In this document: piece by piece, positions 17,206 through 26,626 of the stretch
How the letters are laid out: each line of letters begins with the position of its first letter
Position numbering within the stretch: the first letter of the stretch is position 1
Assembly (NCBI GenBank): GCA_024275565.1
Contig: JAJRYY010000044.1
Coordinates: 1-34,194 of the forward strand
Direction of reading: 5' to 3'
Source of the DNA: Planctomycetota bacterium
GTDB lineage: Bacteria; Planctomycetota; Phycisphaerae; UBA1845
Length of the DNA stretch: 34,194 nucleotides
The notes under the pieces: model-generated
Told to the model about the DNA's origin: nothing
Seen by the model: the letters and a program-made list of their open reading frames with translations, nothing else
Databases searched by the model: none
Translations under genes and position numbers: made by a program

Positions 17206-18504
17206 ATGATGCCAGAGATGAACGACGATGGATGCAGCGAATATCATGCGTTGAGTCGGCGGCGGTTCATATCCTCTGGTCTGGCGCTTGGGGCTGGTGG
17301 TTTCCTCGGGCTTCTGGATGCGAGGATTCTGTTCGCGTCGCCCGGTCCTCGTGCCAAAGCTCGTAGCGTGATTCTGCTGTGGATGCGCGGTGGCCAGAGT
17401 CATATCGACACGTGGGATCCGAAGCCGGGTGTCGGTACGGGCGGGCCGTTTTCTGCTATTCCTACGGCTGTCAAGGATATTAAGATCAGCGAGCATCTGC
17501 CGCTCATCGCGCGGTCGTTTCGCGATATTTCGCTCATTCGTTCTCTTACCTCGAGCGAGGGTAGTCACGAGCGTGCTACTTACCTCCTGCACACCGGTTA
17601 TCAACCCACCGGGGGTTTTCAACATGCCTCGCTCGGGTCCGTTGTCACCAAGATGAAGGGTCGTGTTGATCCCAATCTGCCTCCCTATGTTACCATCGGT
17701 GGATTGACCTGGCCGGCGGGTTATCTTGGCAGTCGTTTCGCTCCCTTTCATATTCCTGATTCGAACAACCCGGCTGAGAATCTCGGATATCACGACTCCG
17801 TGGATGCCGGTCGGTTCCAGGGTCGTCTTGCACTTCTGAACAAGTTTGATGAATCGTTCCGCAAGCAATATCGAGGGTCTGCTGTTATCGAGGCGTATGC
17901 AGACCACTATCAGTCTGCGTACGATATGATGCGAAGTAAGAGCGTCGAGGCCTTCAATCTTTCGCTCGAAGCCCAGGCGACGCGCGAGATGTATGGTGTG
18001 ACGTATTTCGGTCAGGGGTGTCTGCTTGCTCGGCGTCTTGTTCAGGCGAAGGTTCGTTTTGTCGAAGTGTCGCTGCCCGGATGGGATACGCACAGTGACA
18101 ATTTCGAGACGATCAAGCGACTCAGCCGGGAAATGGATCAGGGTGTGAGCGCTCTGATCGCCGATCTTCGTAAGCAGTCACTTCTCGACAGCACGCTTGT
18201 CCTGCTGTGCAGCGAATTTGGGCGGACGCCTGAGATCAATGCGAACCAGGGCAGGGACCACTATCCACGTGTCTGGAGTGCCATGCTGGCTGGTGGCGGT
18301 ATTCAGGGTGGTCGCGTTTTTGGTGAAAGCACGCCCGGTGGAGAAGAGGTCGCGAAAGACCCCTGCCCCGTCGGCAGGTTGCACGCCACCTTGTGTCATT
18401 GCCTTGATATTGAATCGACAGAGATGAATTTTGCTCCCGATGGTCGCCCCATCCGTGTCGTTCAGGACAAGAACGCCAAGCCTGTCCACCATCTTCTTGT
18501 GTAG
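17206..18504 (+). CDS. DUF1501 protein with Tat signal
   Basis: About 432 residues from ATG 17206 (ATG 17218 is also possible; the frame is open to GTG 17122, but that adds an unlikely N-terminus). The N-terminus has SRRRFISSGLALGAGGFLG, a twin-arginine signal, so the protein folds in the cytoplasm and is exported. The body has DUF1501 (alkaline-phosphatase/sulfatase-like fold) hallmarks: LLWMRGGQSHIDTWDPKPG, SLIRSLTSSEGSHERATYLLHTGY, LPGWDTHSDNF and LLCSEFGRTPEIN...GRDHYPRVWSAMLAGGGI. DUF1501 proteins are very numerous in planctomycetes, usually paired with a DUF1549/DUF1553 cytochrome-like gene; no such partner is adjacent. Substrate unknown. Confidence 0.88.
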   Translation: MMPEMNDDGCSEYHALSRRRFISSGLALGAGGFLGLLDARILFASPGPRAKARSVILLWMRGGQSHIDTWDPKPGVGTGGPFSAIPTAVKDIKISEHLPLIARSFRDISLIRSLTSSEGSHERATYLLHTGYQPTGGFQHASLGSVVTKMKGRVDPNLPPYVTIGGLTWPAGYLGSRFAPFHIPDSNNPAENLGYHDSVDAGRFQGRLALLNKFDESFRKQYRGSAVIEAYADHYQSAYDMMRSKSVEAFNLSLEAQATREMYGVTYFGQGCLLARRLVQAKVRFVEVSLPGWDTHSDNFETIKRLSREMDQGVSALIADLRKQSLLDSTLVLLCSEFGRTPEINANQGRDHYPRVWSAMLAGGGIQGGRVFGESTPGGEEVAKDPCPVGRLHATLCHCLDIESTEMNFAPDGRPIRVVQDKNAKPVHHLLV

Positions 18505-18527
18505 TTATGCGTCGACGGTTCCCGCTT

Positions 18528-18563
18528 TGGTGATGGTTGCTTTCCGGGTGATGGTTGTTTGCC
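18528..18563 (+). repeat. 18-bp tandem duplication between convergent genes
   Basis: Two units sharing GGTGATGGTTG fill part of the 80-bp gap between the ends of the DUF1501 and transporter genes. Confidence 0.6.
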
Positions 18564-18583
18564 TGGGTGGCGGCTGGTTGGTG

Positions 18584-20026
18584 TTATCGGAGGAACAGGA
18601 GTACATAGGCAGTGGCGAGTGCGATCTGCATCAGTGCGAATGGTATGGCGAGTTTGACGAATCGTGCGAATGACATCGACAGGTTGTTTTTGTGAATGAT
18701 GGTGACTGCCACGAGTGTTGAGGCTGAGCCGATCGGCGTCAGATTTCCACCGAGGTTTGATCCGAATACGACCGACCACCAGAGCGGATCGGTGGAGGCT
18801 GTTCCTTGAGCTTGAAGTATTTTCGCCAGCATGGCTGAGAGTGGGATGTTGTCTGTGACCGAGCTGAATGCTGCAGACGATATCAGGATCGCCCCGGTTC
18901 CTGCCCCGAGTCCGATCGAGTCGTTGAGGCCTATGATGTGTGAGAGTCCTTCGCCGATGAGATCGAGAACGAGTGCGTGTTCCATGACGTTGATGACGAT
19001 GAAGAGTGCTGCAAAAAATCCCAGCAGATCCCAGTCGAGTGCGCGGTAGAACTGGTCGACGCTCGATTTGTATCGTACGAGCATGATGGCTGCGAATGCG
19101 AGTGCTACATAGCTCATGCCCAGGTCCTGGATGACTGGGAGGACTGAGGTTGTGGCGATGGTGACGATGAAGAGGAGCAGGATGACTGCGCTGAACCAGA
19201 AGAACCCATTGCTCTCGATGCCATCGTTTTCGTCGAATCCGCTGACGAGCAGTTCTGCTTCGCTTCTTTCTTCTGCGGTGCCCAGCTTTGTGATGCGAAA
19301 CAGCTTTGCCCCGAGCATGATTGTTGCGATTGTTGCGACGAAAACGAATGGTGCGGATTTGATGAAGAATGTTGCGAAGCTGATTCCTGCTGCGTTACCG
19401 ACGATGATGTTGGGGACCGAGCTGATGAGCGTGAGCAGGCCTCCGATGTTTGTGAGCAATCCTTCTATGAGGAGGAATCCGAGCATCAGATTGACTCTGC
19501 CGAGTTTTTTGAGTGATACTCCGGTCAAAGCCCCGACGATAATCATGGCAGTGACGTTGTTGAGTACTGCTGAGAATACGACGGTCATGAGTCCGTAGAA
19601 CCAGAGCAGTCGTCGTGGGTCTCCTTTGGATGCCTTTGTGAGCTTGATGGCGATCCATGTGAAGAGTCCTGATTTTGATGTGATGTCTATGAAGAGGCTT
19701 GCACCGAAAATGAGGGATATGACGCCCCAGTCGATGGCTGGTATGTAGACGGGGAGTTCGATGGTGTGTCCGTTTGCGGAATCGAATGGTGGAAGCATGA
19801 TGAGGAATTTGTGGTCGATGTATTCGTAGAGCTGGAAGGCGTTTGCGAGGAAGAGGCTTGAGAGTGCGAACGCCCCTGCGATGATTGATTTTTTCGCGTG
19901 AATTTTTTCTTCCAGTGCGAGGCAGAGGATCAGCCCGACGAGTACGGCCGAGAAGATGAGCGTCATCCACAAGGGTACGCTGGTCTCGGCGAGCACATTT
20001 CCGGTTGATAGCAGCATACAGTTCAT
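18584..20026 (-). CDS. ArsB/NhaD-superfamily ion transporter (Na+/H+ antiporter-like)
   Basis: 480 residues with about 12 hydrophobic helices. SAVLNNVTAMIIVGALTG and the pseudo-repeated SSAAFSSVTDNIPLSAMLAKI carry the NN/DN-type substrate-binding hairpins of the ion-transporter superfamily. GGLLTLISSVPNIIVGNAAGISF and GSNLGGNLTPIGSASTLVAVTI complete the NhaD/ArsB pattern. Likely an inner-membrane Na+/H+ antiporter or anion permease; the ion cannot be fixed from sequence. It follows the universal stress protein by 30 bases on the same strand, so co-transcription is likely. An ion-stress function is consistent with that neighbour. Confidence 0.85.
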   Translation of the reverse strand: MNCMLLSTGNVLAETSVPLWMTLIFSAVLVGLILCLALEEKIHAKKSIIAGAFALSSLFLANAFQLYEYIDHKFLIMLPPFDSANGHTIELPVYIPAIDWGVISLIFGASLFIDITSKSGLFTWIAIKLTKASKGDPRRLLWFYGLMTVVFSAVLNNVTAMIIVGALTGVSLKKLGRVNLMLGFLLIEGLLTNIGGLLTLISSVPNIIVGNAAGISFATFFIKSAPFVFVATIATIMLGAKLFRITKLGTAEERSEAELLVSGFDENDGIESNGFFWFSAVILLLFIVTIATTSVLPVIQDLGMSYVALAFAAIMLVRYKSSVDQFYRALDWDLLGFFAALFIVINVMEHALVLDLIGEGLSHIIGLNDSIGLGAGTGAILISSAAFSSVTDNIPLSAMLAKILQAQGTASTDPLWWSVVFGSNLGGNLTPIGSASTLVAVTIIHKNNLSMSFARFVKLAIPFALMQIALATAYVLLFLR

Positions 20027-20056
20027 TTCGTAGATCAGCCTTTCATATACCAGTGT

Positions 20057-20992
20057 TTAGAGCATGAGGAGCGGAATGTGGCGTAGTTCTACAGCCAGTG
20101 CGTAGGCGATTCCGCGCATGGCGAGCTGGTCTTCGTCTTTGGTGTTCATGACGAGCAGGTCGATCTCGTGCTGCTCGATCAACCGCTTGTATTCTGGGAG
20201 ATGCTGACCGAACGTCACGAGATGTTCGACCCTGGCATGAGCGACGGATTTTTGCAGGACCTCGATGCAGCCATCGATGTAATCCTGCGGTTCCTTGAGA
20301 AGCTGCCCGCGGACAGCCTCCCTCGCCTCGTCTGTGTCGATGGACGGAATTTTGGAGATGACGTCTATGTAGCGATCGAAGGTGGATTGGTCCTCTATAT
20401 GGGTCAGCCAGAGCGTTCCGCCGTTCTCTGTGAACTGTGCTGCGTAATTGACGAGTCGATGGTCTCCTGTGATGTGGTCTGCGATGGCCATCACTTTGTC
20501 GGAGTTTTCGATTCGTCGATTTTCGGATTGTGGTCCGGTGGATCGTGGTCCGGTGGATTGTGGTTCGGTGGATTGTGGTTCCGTGGGCTTTGGTTTGGTG
20601 GATTGCTTCGCATCCGGGTGTGGCAGGAGCATGACCGGAATGCCTGTGTGCTGGGTTAGAAGGTCCACATGTGTGCCCAGGCTGTAGGGCCATTTCCAGG
20701 CGCTGCTGTGCAGGTTTCGGTAGGTGCAAATGAGGTCTGGTTTCGCGGTGTCTACCAGTTCCAGCAGCTCGCCCGCGGTTTGGAACTCTGAACCGTTGAC
20801 ATCGCGCCAGTGCACTTTTTCGTCTGCGTTGATGAATGCTAGAAACTGACGGATCTGGTCGCCGAAGAGTCTGGCGTTTTTCTCATCGCGATCGGTCACG
20901 ACCAGGATCGATTCGATGTTGACCCGTTCGTGCTGAAAAACCTCTCGCGAGGCGGAGCGGAACATGCTCTCAAATTGGTCCACATTTGTCAT
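20057..20992 (-). CDS. Tandem universal-stress-protein (UspA-like)
   Basis: 311 residues with two alpha/beta UspA-like units: about 25-128 (IESILVVTDRDEKNARLF ... PDLICTYRN ... GIPVMLLPHP) and about 163-311 (DKVMAIADHITGD ... FGQHLPEYKRLIEQHEIDLLVMNTKDED ... LAVELRHIPLLML). They are joined by a 30-residue linker of repeated STEPQ/STGPQ pentapeptides. A GxGxxG-type ATP-binding loop is not obvious, so ATP binding is uncertain. It sits 36 bases after the glutamate-synthase-like gene and 30 before the transporter gene, in the same direction; such stress proteins are often linked to ion transporters as regulatory partners. AGGAG lies 11 bases before the ATG. Confidence 0.8.
   Translation of the reverse strand: MTNVDQFESMFRSASREVFQHERVNIESILVVTDRDEKNARLFGDQIRQFLAFINADEKVHWRDVNGSEFQTAGELLELVDTAKPDLICTYRNLHSSAWKWPYSLGTHVDLLTQHTGIPVMLLPHPDAKQSTKPKPTEPQSTEPQSTGPRSTGPQSENRRIENSDKVMAIADHITGDHRLVNYAAQFTENGGTLWLTHIEDQSTFDRYIDVISKIPSIDTDEAREAVRGQLLKEPQDYIDGCIEVLQKSVAHARVEHLVTFGQHLPEYKRLIEQHEIDLLVMNTKDEDQLAMRGIAYALAVELRHIPLLML
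20531..20605 (+). repeat. 15-bp tandem repeat, 5 units, in the stress-protein linker
   Basis: Units resemble TGGTCCGGTGGATTG with 1-4 changes each. On the minus strand they encode the S/T-P-Q linker. Confidence 0.9.
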
Positions 20993-21028
20993 GATTTGTG
21001 CAACTCCTGATACATGGTAGCAATCTCG

Positions 21029-22654
21029 TTAGAAACGCTCCGCACTGGCGAGCTCCCATGCGTCCGAAAAGAACCCATTGGTGCGACCTGTTTTCGGCAA
21101 TAATACGTCTGTTTTCGACAATAATACGCCGGGCGTCAGGTATTGATAGATGCGACCGTAGTCCAGAACTTCCGTCGGGCTTACACGTCGGTGGATGTGT
21201 TGCGGTTGCAATTCGTCTGAGTGGGATAAACCCGCTGCACCGAGTATATCGAGGAAGCTTTCGACTGTTTTTCGGTGGTAATTGTGGACGCGGTGCTTTT
21301 TGCTGGATACATCGAGGCCACGGATGAGGTCAGGGTCTTGTGTGGCGACGCCGACCGGACAATGATTGGAGTTGCACTTGAGCGCCTGGATGCATCCGAG
21401 TGTGAACATCATGGCCCGGGCGGAGTTGCATAGGTCCGCACCAATCGCCATCCGCTGGATCATGTTGAATCCGGTCACGATCTTACCACTGCATATCACG
21501 CGGATTTTGTCGCGAAGGTTACAGCCGAGCAATGCGTTGTGCGCGAAGAGAAGCCCATCGGTGAGGGGCATGCCGATCGAATTGGAGAATTCCATCGGTG
21601 CAGCACCAGTCCCCCCCTCTGAACCGTCAATGGTGATGAAGTCGGGGACGATGCCGGTTTCGACCATGGCTTTGCAGATGCTGAGAAACTCGCTGGGGAG
21701 TCCGATACAGAGCTTGAAGCCGACCGGTTTTCCGCCGGATAAATCGCGTAGTTGTACGAGAAAATCGAGAAGTCCCTTTGGATTGGAGAATGCGTTGTGT
21801 GAGGGGGGTGAATTGACGTCCAGTCCCACTGGAACGCCTCGGATTTCGGCGATTTCGGGGGTCACCTTGGAACCGGGTAGGATGCCCCCATGTCCGGGTT
21901 TTGCGCCCTGCGACAGCTTGATTTCGATCATTCTGACCGATTTGGTTTTCGCTTTTTCGGAGAACCTGTCAGGATCGAACGTCCCATCCGTGGTGCGGCA
22001 ACCGAAGTATCCTGTCCCGATCTGCCAGATCAGATCTCCGCCGCATTCGAGATGATAGGGGCTGATACCGCCTTCGCCGGTATTGTGGGCGAAGCCGCCG
22101 AGTTTCGCGCCACCATTCAGCGCCAAAATGGCATTCTTGCTGAGCGAACCAAAACTCATGGCAGAGATGTTCAGCATCGAGGCTGCGTAGGGTTGGTCAC
22201 AGCTTCCCTCGCCGATCATGACGCGTGGTTCCTGCTGGGATGCTGGTCCGTCTGTTTTTTGATGTATTGGTCTGAGCGAGTGAGCGATCCATTCGCTGCC
22301 CACCTCGTGCAGGTCGCGGATGGTGCCGAATGGGCGCGTGTCTGTGGCGATTTTCGCACGCTGATAGATCACACTACGCAGTTCGCGACTGAAAGGGCGT
22401 CCGGAGGTGTCGGATTCGACAAAGTACTGCTGAATTTCCGGTCGAACCGTTTCCATCCAGTACCGCGCACGACCGATCACTGGAAAGTTGCGGATCACAG
22501 CATGGGAACGTTGGGAACTGTCGTAGATCCCGAGAAGGATCAGAGGTCCGATGATGACGAACAGCCAGAGGGCTGCCGGCCAGACCAGGGACAGCGCGCA
22601 AATGATCGAAGCGCAGACCGCAGAGCTTAGCCAAAATATTTTCAGCGGTGACAC
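21029..22654 (-). CDS. Membrane-anchored glutamate-synthase-like FMN/3Fe-4S protein
   Basis: 541 residues from a GTG at 22654 (GAGGAG lies 13 bases upstream). The frame is open to 22843, but that stretch runs through the tRNA-Val gene. Two hydrophobic helices (about 6-45) precede the glutamate synthase central/FMN domain: MSFGSLSKNAILALNGGAKLGGFAHNTGEGG, GHGGILPG, DFITIDGSEGGTGAAP and ICSGKIVTGFNMIQRMAIGADLCNSARAMMF. The 3Fe-4S motif is C421-x5-C427-x4-C432. The glutaminase domain is absent. This class of stand-alone GltB-like proteins is widespread but its physiological reaction is not settled; an FMN oxidoreductase role is likely. The C-terminus contains a 21-bp tandem duplication (VLLSKTD/VLLPKTG). 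Confidence 0.85.
   Translation of the reverse strand: MSPLKIFWLSSAVCASIICALSLVWPAALWLFVIIGPLILLGIYDSSQRSHAVIRNFPVIGRARYWMETVRPEIQQYFVESDTSGRPFSRELRSVIYQRAKIATDTRPFGTIRDLHEVGSEWIAHSLRPIHQKTDGPASQQEPRVMIGEGSCDQPYAASMLNISAMSFGSLSKNAILALNGGAKLGGFAHNTGEGGISPYHLECGGDLIWQIGTGYFGCRTTDGTFDPDRFSEKAKTKSVRMIEIKLSQGAKPGHGGILPGSKVTPEIAEIRGVPVGLDVNSPPSHNAFSNPKGLLDFLVQLRDLSGGKPVGFKLCIGLPSEFLSICKAMVETGIVPDFITIDGSEGGTGAAPMEFSNSIGMPLTDGLLFAHNALLGCNLRDKIRVICSGKIVTGFNMIQRMAIGADLCNSARAMMFTLGCIQALKCNSNHCPVGVATQDPDLIRGLDVSSKKHRVHNYHRKTVESFLDILGAAGLSHSDELQPQHIHRRVSPTEVLDYGRIYQYLTPGVLLSKTDVLLPKTGRTNGFFSDAWELASAERF
21089..21130 (+). repeat. 21-bp tandem duplication near the 3' end of the glutamate-synthase-like gene
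   Basis: Two units differ at two positions by eye; both contain CAATAATACG. They duplicate seven codons in frame. Confidence 0.85.
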
Positions 22655-22697
22655 GGTCCGTTTTTGGCTCCTCGCGGTTGCTTTGCGAAGCAGTAAC

Positions 22698-22771
22698 TGG
22701 GCGATGAGGGACTTGAACCCCCGACCCCCTCCGTGTAAAAGAGGTGCTCTAGCCAACTGAGCTAATCGCCC
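22698..22771 (-). tRNA. tRNA-Val (UAC anticodon)
   Basis: On the minus strand the acceptor GGGCGAT pairs with ATCGCCC. The D-arm is GCTCAGTTGGCTAGAGC, the anticodon stem-loop is CCTCT-TTTACAC-GGAGG with anticodon TAC (plus-strand 22735-22737), and the T-arm is GGGGGTTCAAGTCCC. Discriminator A is followed by GTT, so CCA is not encoded. It lies between the divergent glutamate-synthase-like and hydroxyacyl-CoA dehydrogenase genes. Confidence 0.96.
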
Positions 22772-22931
22772 ACGCGGGATACCGCGTCCGTTGATCCTAA
22801 CCGCACAAACCCAACTCGCCAACCCGCAACATGTAACAATCACGAGGCTTGCGGTTTCCGGGGCTGGCAGGTCAGGAACTGCGTGCTATGCTGCGTTGTT
22901 GAACCGAAACACCCCGACCCAAGGAGACCCC

Positions 22932-24167
22932 GTGGAAACCATATCAACCGTCGCAGTGATCGGAGCCGGGACGATGGGTGCTGGTATTGCCCAGCTGGCT
23001 GCCGTACATGGCTGCAACGTCCACCTGATCGATGTTACGACCGAATCTGTCACGCGCGGATACAAGGAAATCGCCGACCGCCTCGCTCGATCCGCCCAAA
23101 AAGGCAGAATCACCACTGAGGAACGTGACGCGATCATCGCCAGAATCCAGACGGGCACCACCATCGTTGCACTGCCGGAGGTTGATCTCGCGATCGAAGC
23201 GGTGGTCGAAGATATGGACGTCAAGCGAAAAGTTTTCTCTGCTCTGGAGCAGGCGACAAGACCGGGCGCGATCCTGGCTACCAACACTTCATCGCTCCGG
23301 GTGGCAGAAATAGCGAAATCTGTCCGAAACGTGTCGCGCGTCGTCGGGATGCACTTTTTTAATCCCGCACCCATCATGCCGCTTGTCGAAATCATCGCGG
23401 CACGCCAGAGCAGCGAATCTGCCCTCACCGCCGTCGCCGAATCAGCCAGATCATGGGGTAAAGTCACCGTGCGCGCTCAGGATACGCCCGGTTTCATCGT
23501 CAACAGGGTCGCGCGCGGTTTCTACCTCGAAGCACTCCGGATGCTGGGCGAAGGGGTGGCTGACATCGCTACCATCGACAATGCGATGATCCGCCTCGGT
23601 ACCTTTCGGATGGGTCCATTCCAGCTTATGGACCTTGTCGGGCTGGATGTGAATTATGCCGTTTCCTGCTCCGTCTACGAGCAATCCGGCCAACCCGCCC
23701 GCCTCAAACCGCACCCGATCCAGGGCGAACTCGTCGAGAAACGCTGCATCGGCCGCAAAGCTGGGCAGGGATTCTACAAGTACGATTCCGACCCGCCGGG
23801 TGTGGCGGTTCCGTGCGAGGTTATTGCGTTCGCTCCCGGGCAGGATCTCGCGGAGGCTGTCAATGCTTTCGCCAAATCAGCAGCCCTCTGCGATGCGGAG
23901 ACGCTGTCAGTCGCAACAGACGTCGAAAAATATGCCTTCTCGCGGATCCTCGCGACGATCATGAACGAGGCAGCTATGACCCTTGAAGATGGTGTTGCGA
24001 GCGCGGAAGATATTGACATCGCGATGCAGCGTGGGACGAATTATCCCAATGGACCTCTGGCGTGGGCAGAATCGACCGGGAGTGCCAGGGTTCTGGCATT
24101 TCTGGACACCCTGAATCGCACCTGCAATGATGACCGGTTTGCACCCGCTGTCCAATTTCGAACTTGA
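22932..24167 (+). CDS. 3-hydroxyacyl-CoA dehydrogenase (PaaH/Hbd-like)
   Basis: 411 residues from a GTG start with AAGGAG 5 bases upstream; the frame is open to 22791 but this ribosome site decides the start. The NAD-binding domain has VIGAGTMGAGIA (G11-x-G13-x2-G16) and the catalytic region VGMHFFNPAPIMPLVEII with H141. It is followed by a first C-terminal domain (TPGFIVNRVARGFYLEALRMLGEG) and a second one (RILATIMNEAAMTLEDGVASAEDIDIAMQRGTNYPNGPLAWAE). This two-C-domain layout fits the PaaH-type monofunctional enzymes. It oxidises 3-hydroxyacyl-CoA to 3-oxoacyl-CoA. The product is the substrate of the thiolase encoded next, so the two genes form a catabolic pair. Confidence 0.93.
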   Translation: METISTVAVIGAGTMGAGIAQLAAVHGCNVHLIDVTTESVTRGYKEIADRLARSAQKGRITTEERDAIIARIQTGTTIVALPEVDLAIEAVVEDMDVKRKVFSALEQATRPGAILATNTSSLRVAEIAKSVRNVSRVVGMHFFNPAPIMPLVEIIAARQSSESALTAVAESARSWGKVTVRAQDTPGFIVNRVARGFYLEALRMLGEGVADIATIDNAMIRLGTFRMGPFQLMDLVGLDVNYAVSCSVYEQSGQPARLKPHPIQGELVEKRCIGRKAGQGFYKYDSDPPGVAVPCEVIAFAPGQDLAEAVNAFAKSAALCDAETLSVATDVEKYAFSRILATIMNEAAMTLEDGVASAEDIDIAMQRGTNYPNGPLAWAESTGSARVLAFLDTLNRTCNDDRFAPAVQFRT

Positions 24168-24229
24168 GACCTCCCGTCTGGGACATGCCCAGTCCTCTGC
24201 TCGGGCGTGAATTTGGAGTAGATTTAGTG

Positions 24230-25429
24230 ATGCGTAAAGCGGCAGTGGTTTCGGCAGTACGGACACCCATCGGACGATACCGGGGCGGGCTTTCGCGCGT
24301 TCGTCCCGACGACCTGGCAGCCATCGCGATTCGGGAAGCGGTCTCACGCTCGAGCATCGATCCTGAATCCATCGAAGATGTCTATTTTGGGGCAGCCAAT
24401 CAGGCGGGTGAGGACAATCGCAACGTCGCGAGGATGGCTTCGCTTCTGGCAGGACTCCCTGAAACCGTCCCTGGTATTACGCTGAACCGACTCTGCGCGT
24501 CAAGCCTCACCGCCATCAATCTCGCAGCCCGGATGATCGAAGCGGACCACGGCGATGTGTTCGTGGCTGGCGGTGTCGAGAGCATGACCCGGGCGCCCTT
24601 TGTCATGGGAAAATCCTCAGATCCCTTCCCGCGTGGAACGCCGGAGGTGCATGATACAACGATCGGTTGGCGCTTTACGAATCCGAAACTGACCGAACTG
24701 CACCATCTCTTCAGCATGGGCGAAACGGCTGAGAATGTCGCCAATCAATTCGCTATCTCCCGGGAAGATCAGGACCAGTTTGCATACGACTCACAGCAGA
24801 AGTGCAAGGCTGCCATGGAAGCGGGGAGGTTCTCAGACGAAATGGTGTGCGTTGAGGTTCCGCAGCGAAAAGGTGACCCGCTTATCGTCGATACTGATGA
24901 GCATCCGCGCGGCGACACTTCGCTCGAAAAGCTTCAGAAACTGCGCCCCGCATTCGCCAAAGATGGCAGCGTGACGGCTGGTAATTCTTCCGGAATCAAC
25001 GACGGGGCAGCCGCAATTGTTCTTGTCGAGATTGAGGCGGCTAGGCGACTCGGTCTTAATGTGATGGGCATCGTTGGAGTGTCCGCCTCTGCCGGGGTCG
25101 ATCCTGCGACGATGGGGCTGGGACCGGTGCCATCCACCAGAAAAGCACTGGGTCGATCAGGCTGGAAGGTGTCAGACCTTGATGTTGTGGAGCTGAACGA
25201 AGCCTTCGCGGTGCAATCTCTCGCGTGTATCCGCGAGCTGGGGCTGGACGCCGCTCGCGTCAATCCAAACGGAGGCGCTATCGCGCTGGGGCATCCGTTG
25301 GGGTGCAGTGGGGCAAGAATCTTCACCACCTTGATCCACGAGATGGTCCGTACAGATGCGAAGCGCGGGCTGGCGACCATGTGTGTGGGCGTCGGGCAGG
25401 GGGTTGCTACGCTGGTTGAGCGGGTCTGA
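24230..25429 (+). CDS. Acetyl-CoA/3-oxoacyl-CoA thiolase (PcaF/PaaJ-like)
   Basis: 399 residues from ATG 24230 (GGAG 11 bases upstream; an upstream in-frame start at 24164 would overlap the previous gene and is less like the family). The nucleophile is C89 in [10 protein letters not shown], the base is in [14 protein letters not shown] (about 354) and the second Cys in [10 protein letters not shown] (about 385). [18 protein letters not shown] is typical of the 3-oxoadipyl-CoA thiolase subgroup. It cleaves 3-oxoacyl-CoA with CoA to give acetyl-CoA. With the preceding dehydrogenase it covers the last two steps of beta-oxidation-type or aromatic (phenylacetate/adipyl) degradation; chain-length or substrate class is uncertain. 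Confidence 0.93.
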   Translation: MRKAAVVSAVRTPIGRYRGGLSRVRPDDLAAIAIREAVSRSSIDPESIEDVYFGAANQAGEDNRNVARMASLLAGLPETVPGITLNRLCASSLTAINLAARMIEADHGDVFVAGGVESMTRAPFVMGKSSDPFPRGTPEVHDTTIGWRFTNPKLTELHHLFSMGETAENVANQFAISREDQDQFAYDSQQKCKAAMEAGRFSDEMVCVEVPQRKGDPLIVDTDEHPRGDTSLEKLQKLRPAFAKDGSVTAGNSSGINDGAAAIVLVEIEAARRLGLNVMGIVGVSASAGVDPATMGLGPVPSTRKALGRSGWKVSDLDVVELNEAFAVQSLACIRELGLDAARVNPNGGAIALGHPLGCSGARIFTTLIHEMVRTDAKRGLATMCVGVGQGVATLVERV

Positions 25430-25463
25430 TAATGTGAATCGGTTTGATCGAGGTTCTGTTGTC

Positions 25464-25493
25464 GTCGTGGGTATTATTGTCGTGGGAATTATT
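25464..25493 (+). repeat. 15-bp tandem duplication
   Basis: GTCGTGGGTATTATT is followed directly by GTCGTGGGAATTATT. It lies mostly in the gap between the convergent thiolase and secretin-domain genes and reaches the latter's stop codon. Confidence 0.85.
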
Positions 25494-26559
25494 GGGGTAC
25501 CTGCTCTCGCGCTCGACGGATGAACTCATCAACGACTGCTTTGCGAGTTTCTCTCAGATCTGGCGGAAGTTCGCTTTCACGGATGAGAATTTGTACTTCG
25601 CCATCGTCGCCTGGAAGTACGATGATCGCTACGACCGGGTCGCCGTTGTCATCTCTTGAGGGGAGGGTGCTGAACCACTCGATACCGCCGTCAGTGAATC
25701 GGTAGTCCAGACCCGTCGCACGAATGGCTTGCAGGCCTCGATCTACCGGAGCATCTTCGAGTACGAGCATGAATCGGTTTCGCGCATCGGGGGGAAGGGT
25801 GGCGATGGCACCTGGTTCGATGCTCATCGAGATACCACACTTCCGCGACAGCTTGGCGATCACATCGGTCATGGGTTGATGATTTGCGTGGATCGTGACC
25901 GGCTGCTGCAGATCGCGGAGCACCTGCTCATTGGCTGAGATGATGGCGATTCGTTCATTGGTGGGGTACCAGGCCCACTGGAGCTGTTTGCACGCGATCA
26001 TGAGCACATCGTGGACGGTTCCCGCTCCCGCCCGGTTCATGGCTGTGACGAGCATTTCGTACGGATCGGGCATATCAACCATGAATTGAAATCGGTGCCT
26101 GAATTCGTCGGTGGTCGCCATGCTCGCTTCCCACTCGGTTTTACCGGCCCACTCGAGGGTCTGAAGTTCGCTCCATGTGGCAGCACGCCCGATGCGTCGC
26201 ATGGCAGGGCAGGCAGTGACCTCGACCCGGCCTCCAACGATCCGATACTCCATCCCGATGGGGTCGAGCAGGCGGTCGATCCCGGCGCGGAGCGGGATGT
26301 TGGTCATGCGGGCGCTCATTGTGGTGTTCTCCCCGTGCGGGAGCAGCCTGATGGTGTCGGGGTCGATCCACAACGGGACGCCGGTTTTCTCGGCGATGAT
26401 CAGGAACGCTTCCAGGATGGGTTTGTCGATGACCTCGAAATCGACCGGTTGATCGAGGGCTTCCTGGATGAGTGCGTTCATATCCATCGGTTCGCCGGCA
26501 AGAATCACCGCAACGCTACAGTTGAGCAGAAAACCAATGCCAATCAGTGTTCTATTCAT
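25489..26559 (-). CDS. Exported protein with two short-secretin (STN)-like domains
   Basis: 356 residues from ATG 26559, which gives a signal peptide directly (MNRTLIGIGFLLNCSVAVILAGEP); the frame is open to 26607 with a less fitting N-terminus. Two repeats of the beta-alpha-beta STN type are visible: VDFEVIDKPILEAFLIIAEKTGVPLWID ... NIPLRAGIDRLLDPIGMEYRIVGGRVEVTA near the start, and VTIHANHQPMTDVIAKLSRKCGISMSIE ... APVDRGLQAIRATGLDYRFTDGGIEWFS near the end. STN domains open secretins and TonB receptors, but there is no secretin pore or barrel here, so it is a free periplasmic STN protein. It is the last gene of the sigma/anti-sigma operon and may sense or relay an envelope signal (inference). 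Confidence 0.7.
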   Translation of the reverse strand: MNRTLIGIGFLLNCSVAVILAGEPMDMNALIQEALDQPVDFEVIDKPILEAFLIIAEKTGVPLWIDPDTIRLLPHGENTTMSARMTNIPLRAGIDRLLDPIGMEYRIVGGRVEVTACPAMRRIGRAATWSELQTLEWAGKTEWEASMATTDEFRHRFQFMVDMPDPYEMLVTAMNRAGAGTVHDVLMIACKQLQWAWYPTNERIAIISANEQVLRDLQQPVTIHANHQPMTDVIAKLSRKCGISMSIEPGAIATLPPDARNRFMLVLEDAPVDRGLQAIRATGLDYRFTDGGIEWFSTLPSRDDNGDPVVAIIVLPGDDGEVQILIRESELPPDLRETRKAVVDEFIRRAREQVPQ

Positions 26560-26626
26560 AATGCCTCTTTTGTGTTTGTTTCGTAAATATCTCATCATGG
26601 CATGCATCTCATATTGGCACGGTTTT

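Noticed and set aside
22655..22843. N-terminal extension of the glutamate-synthase-like protein
   Set aside because: It would translate the tRNA-Val gene; the GTG at 22654 gives a sensible membrane anchor.
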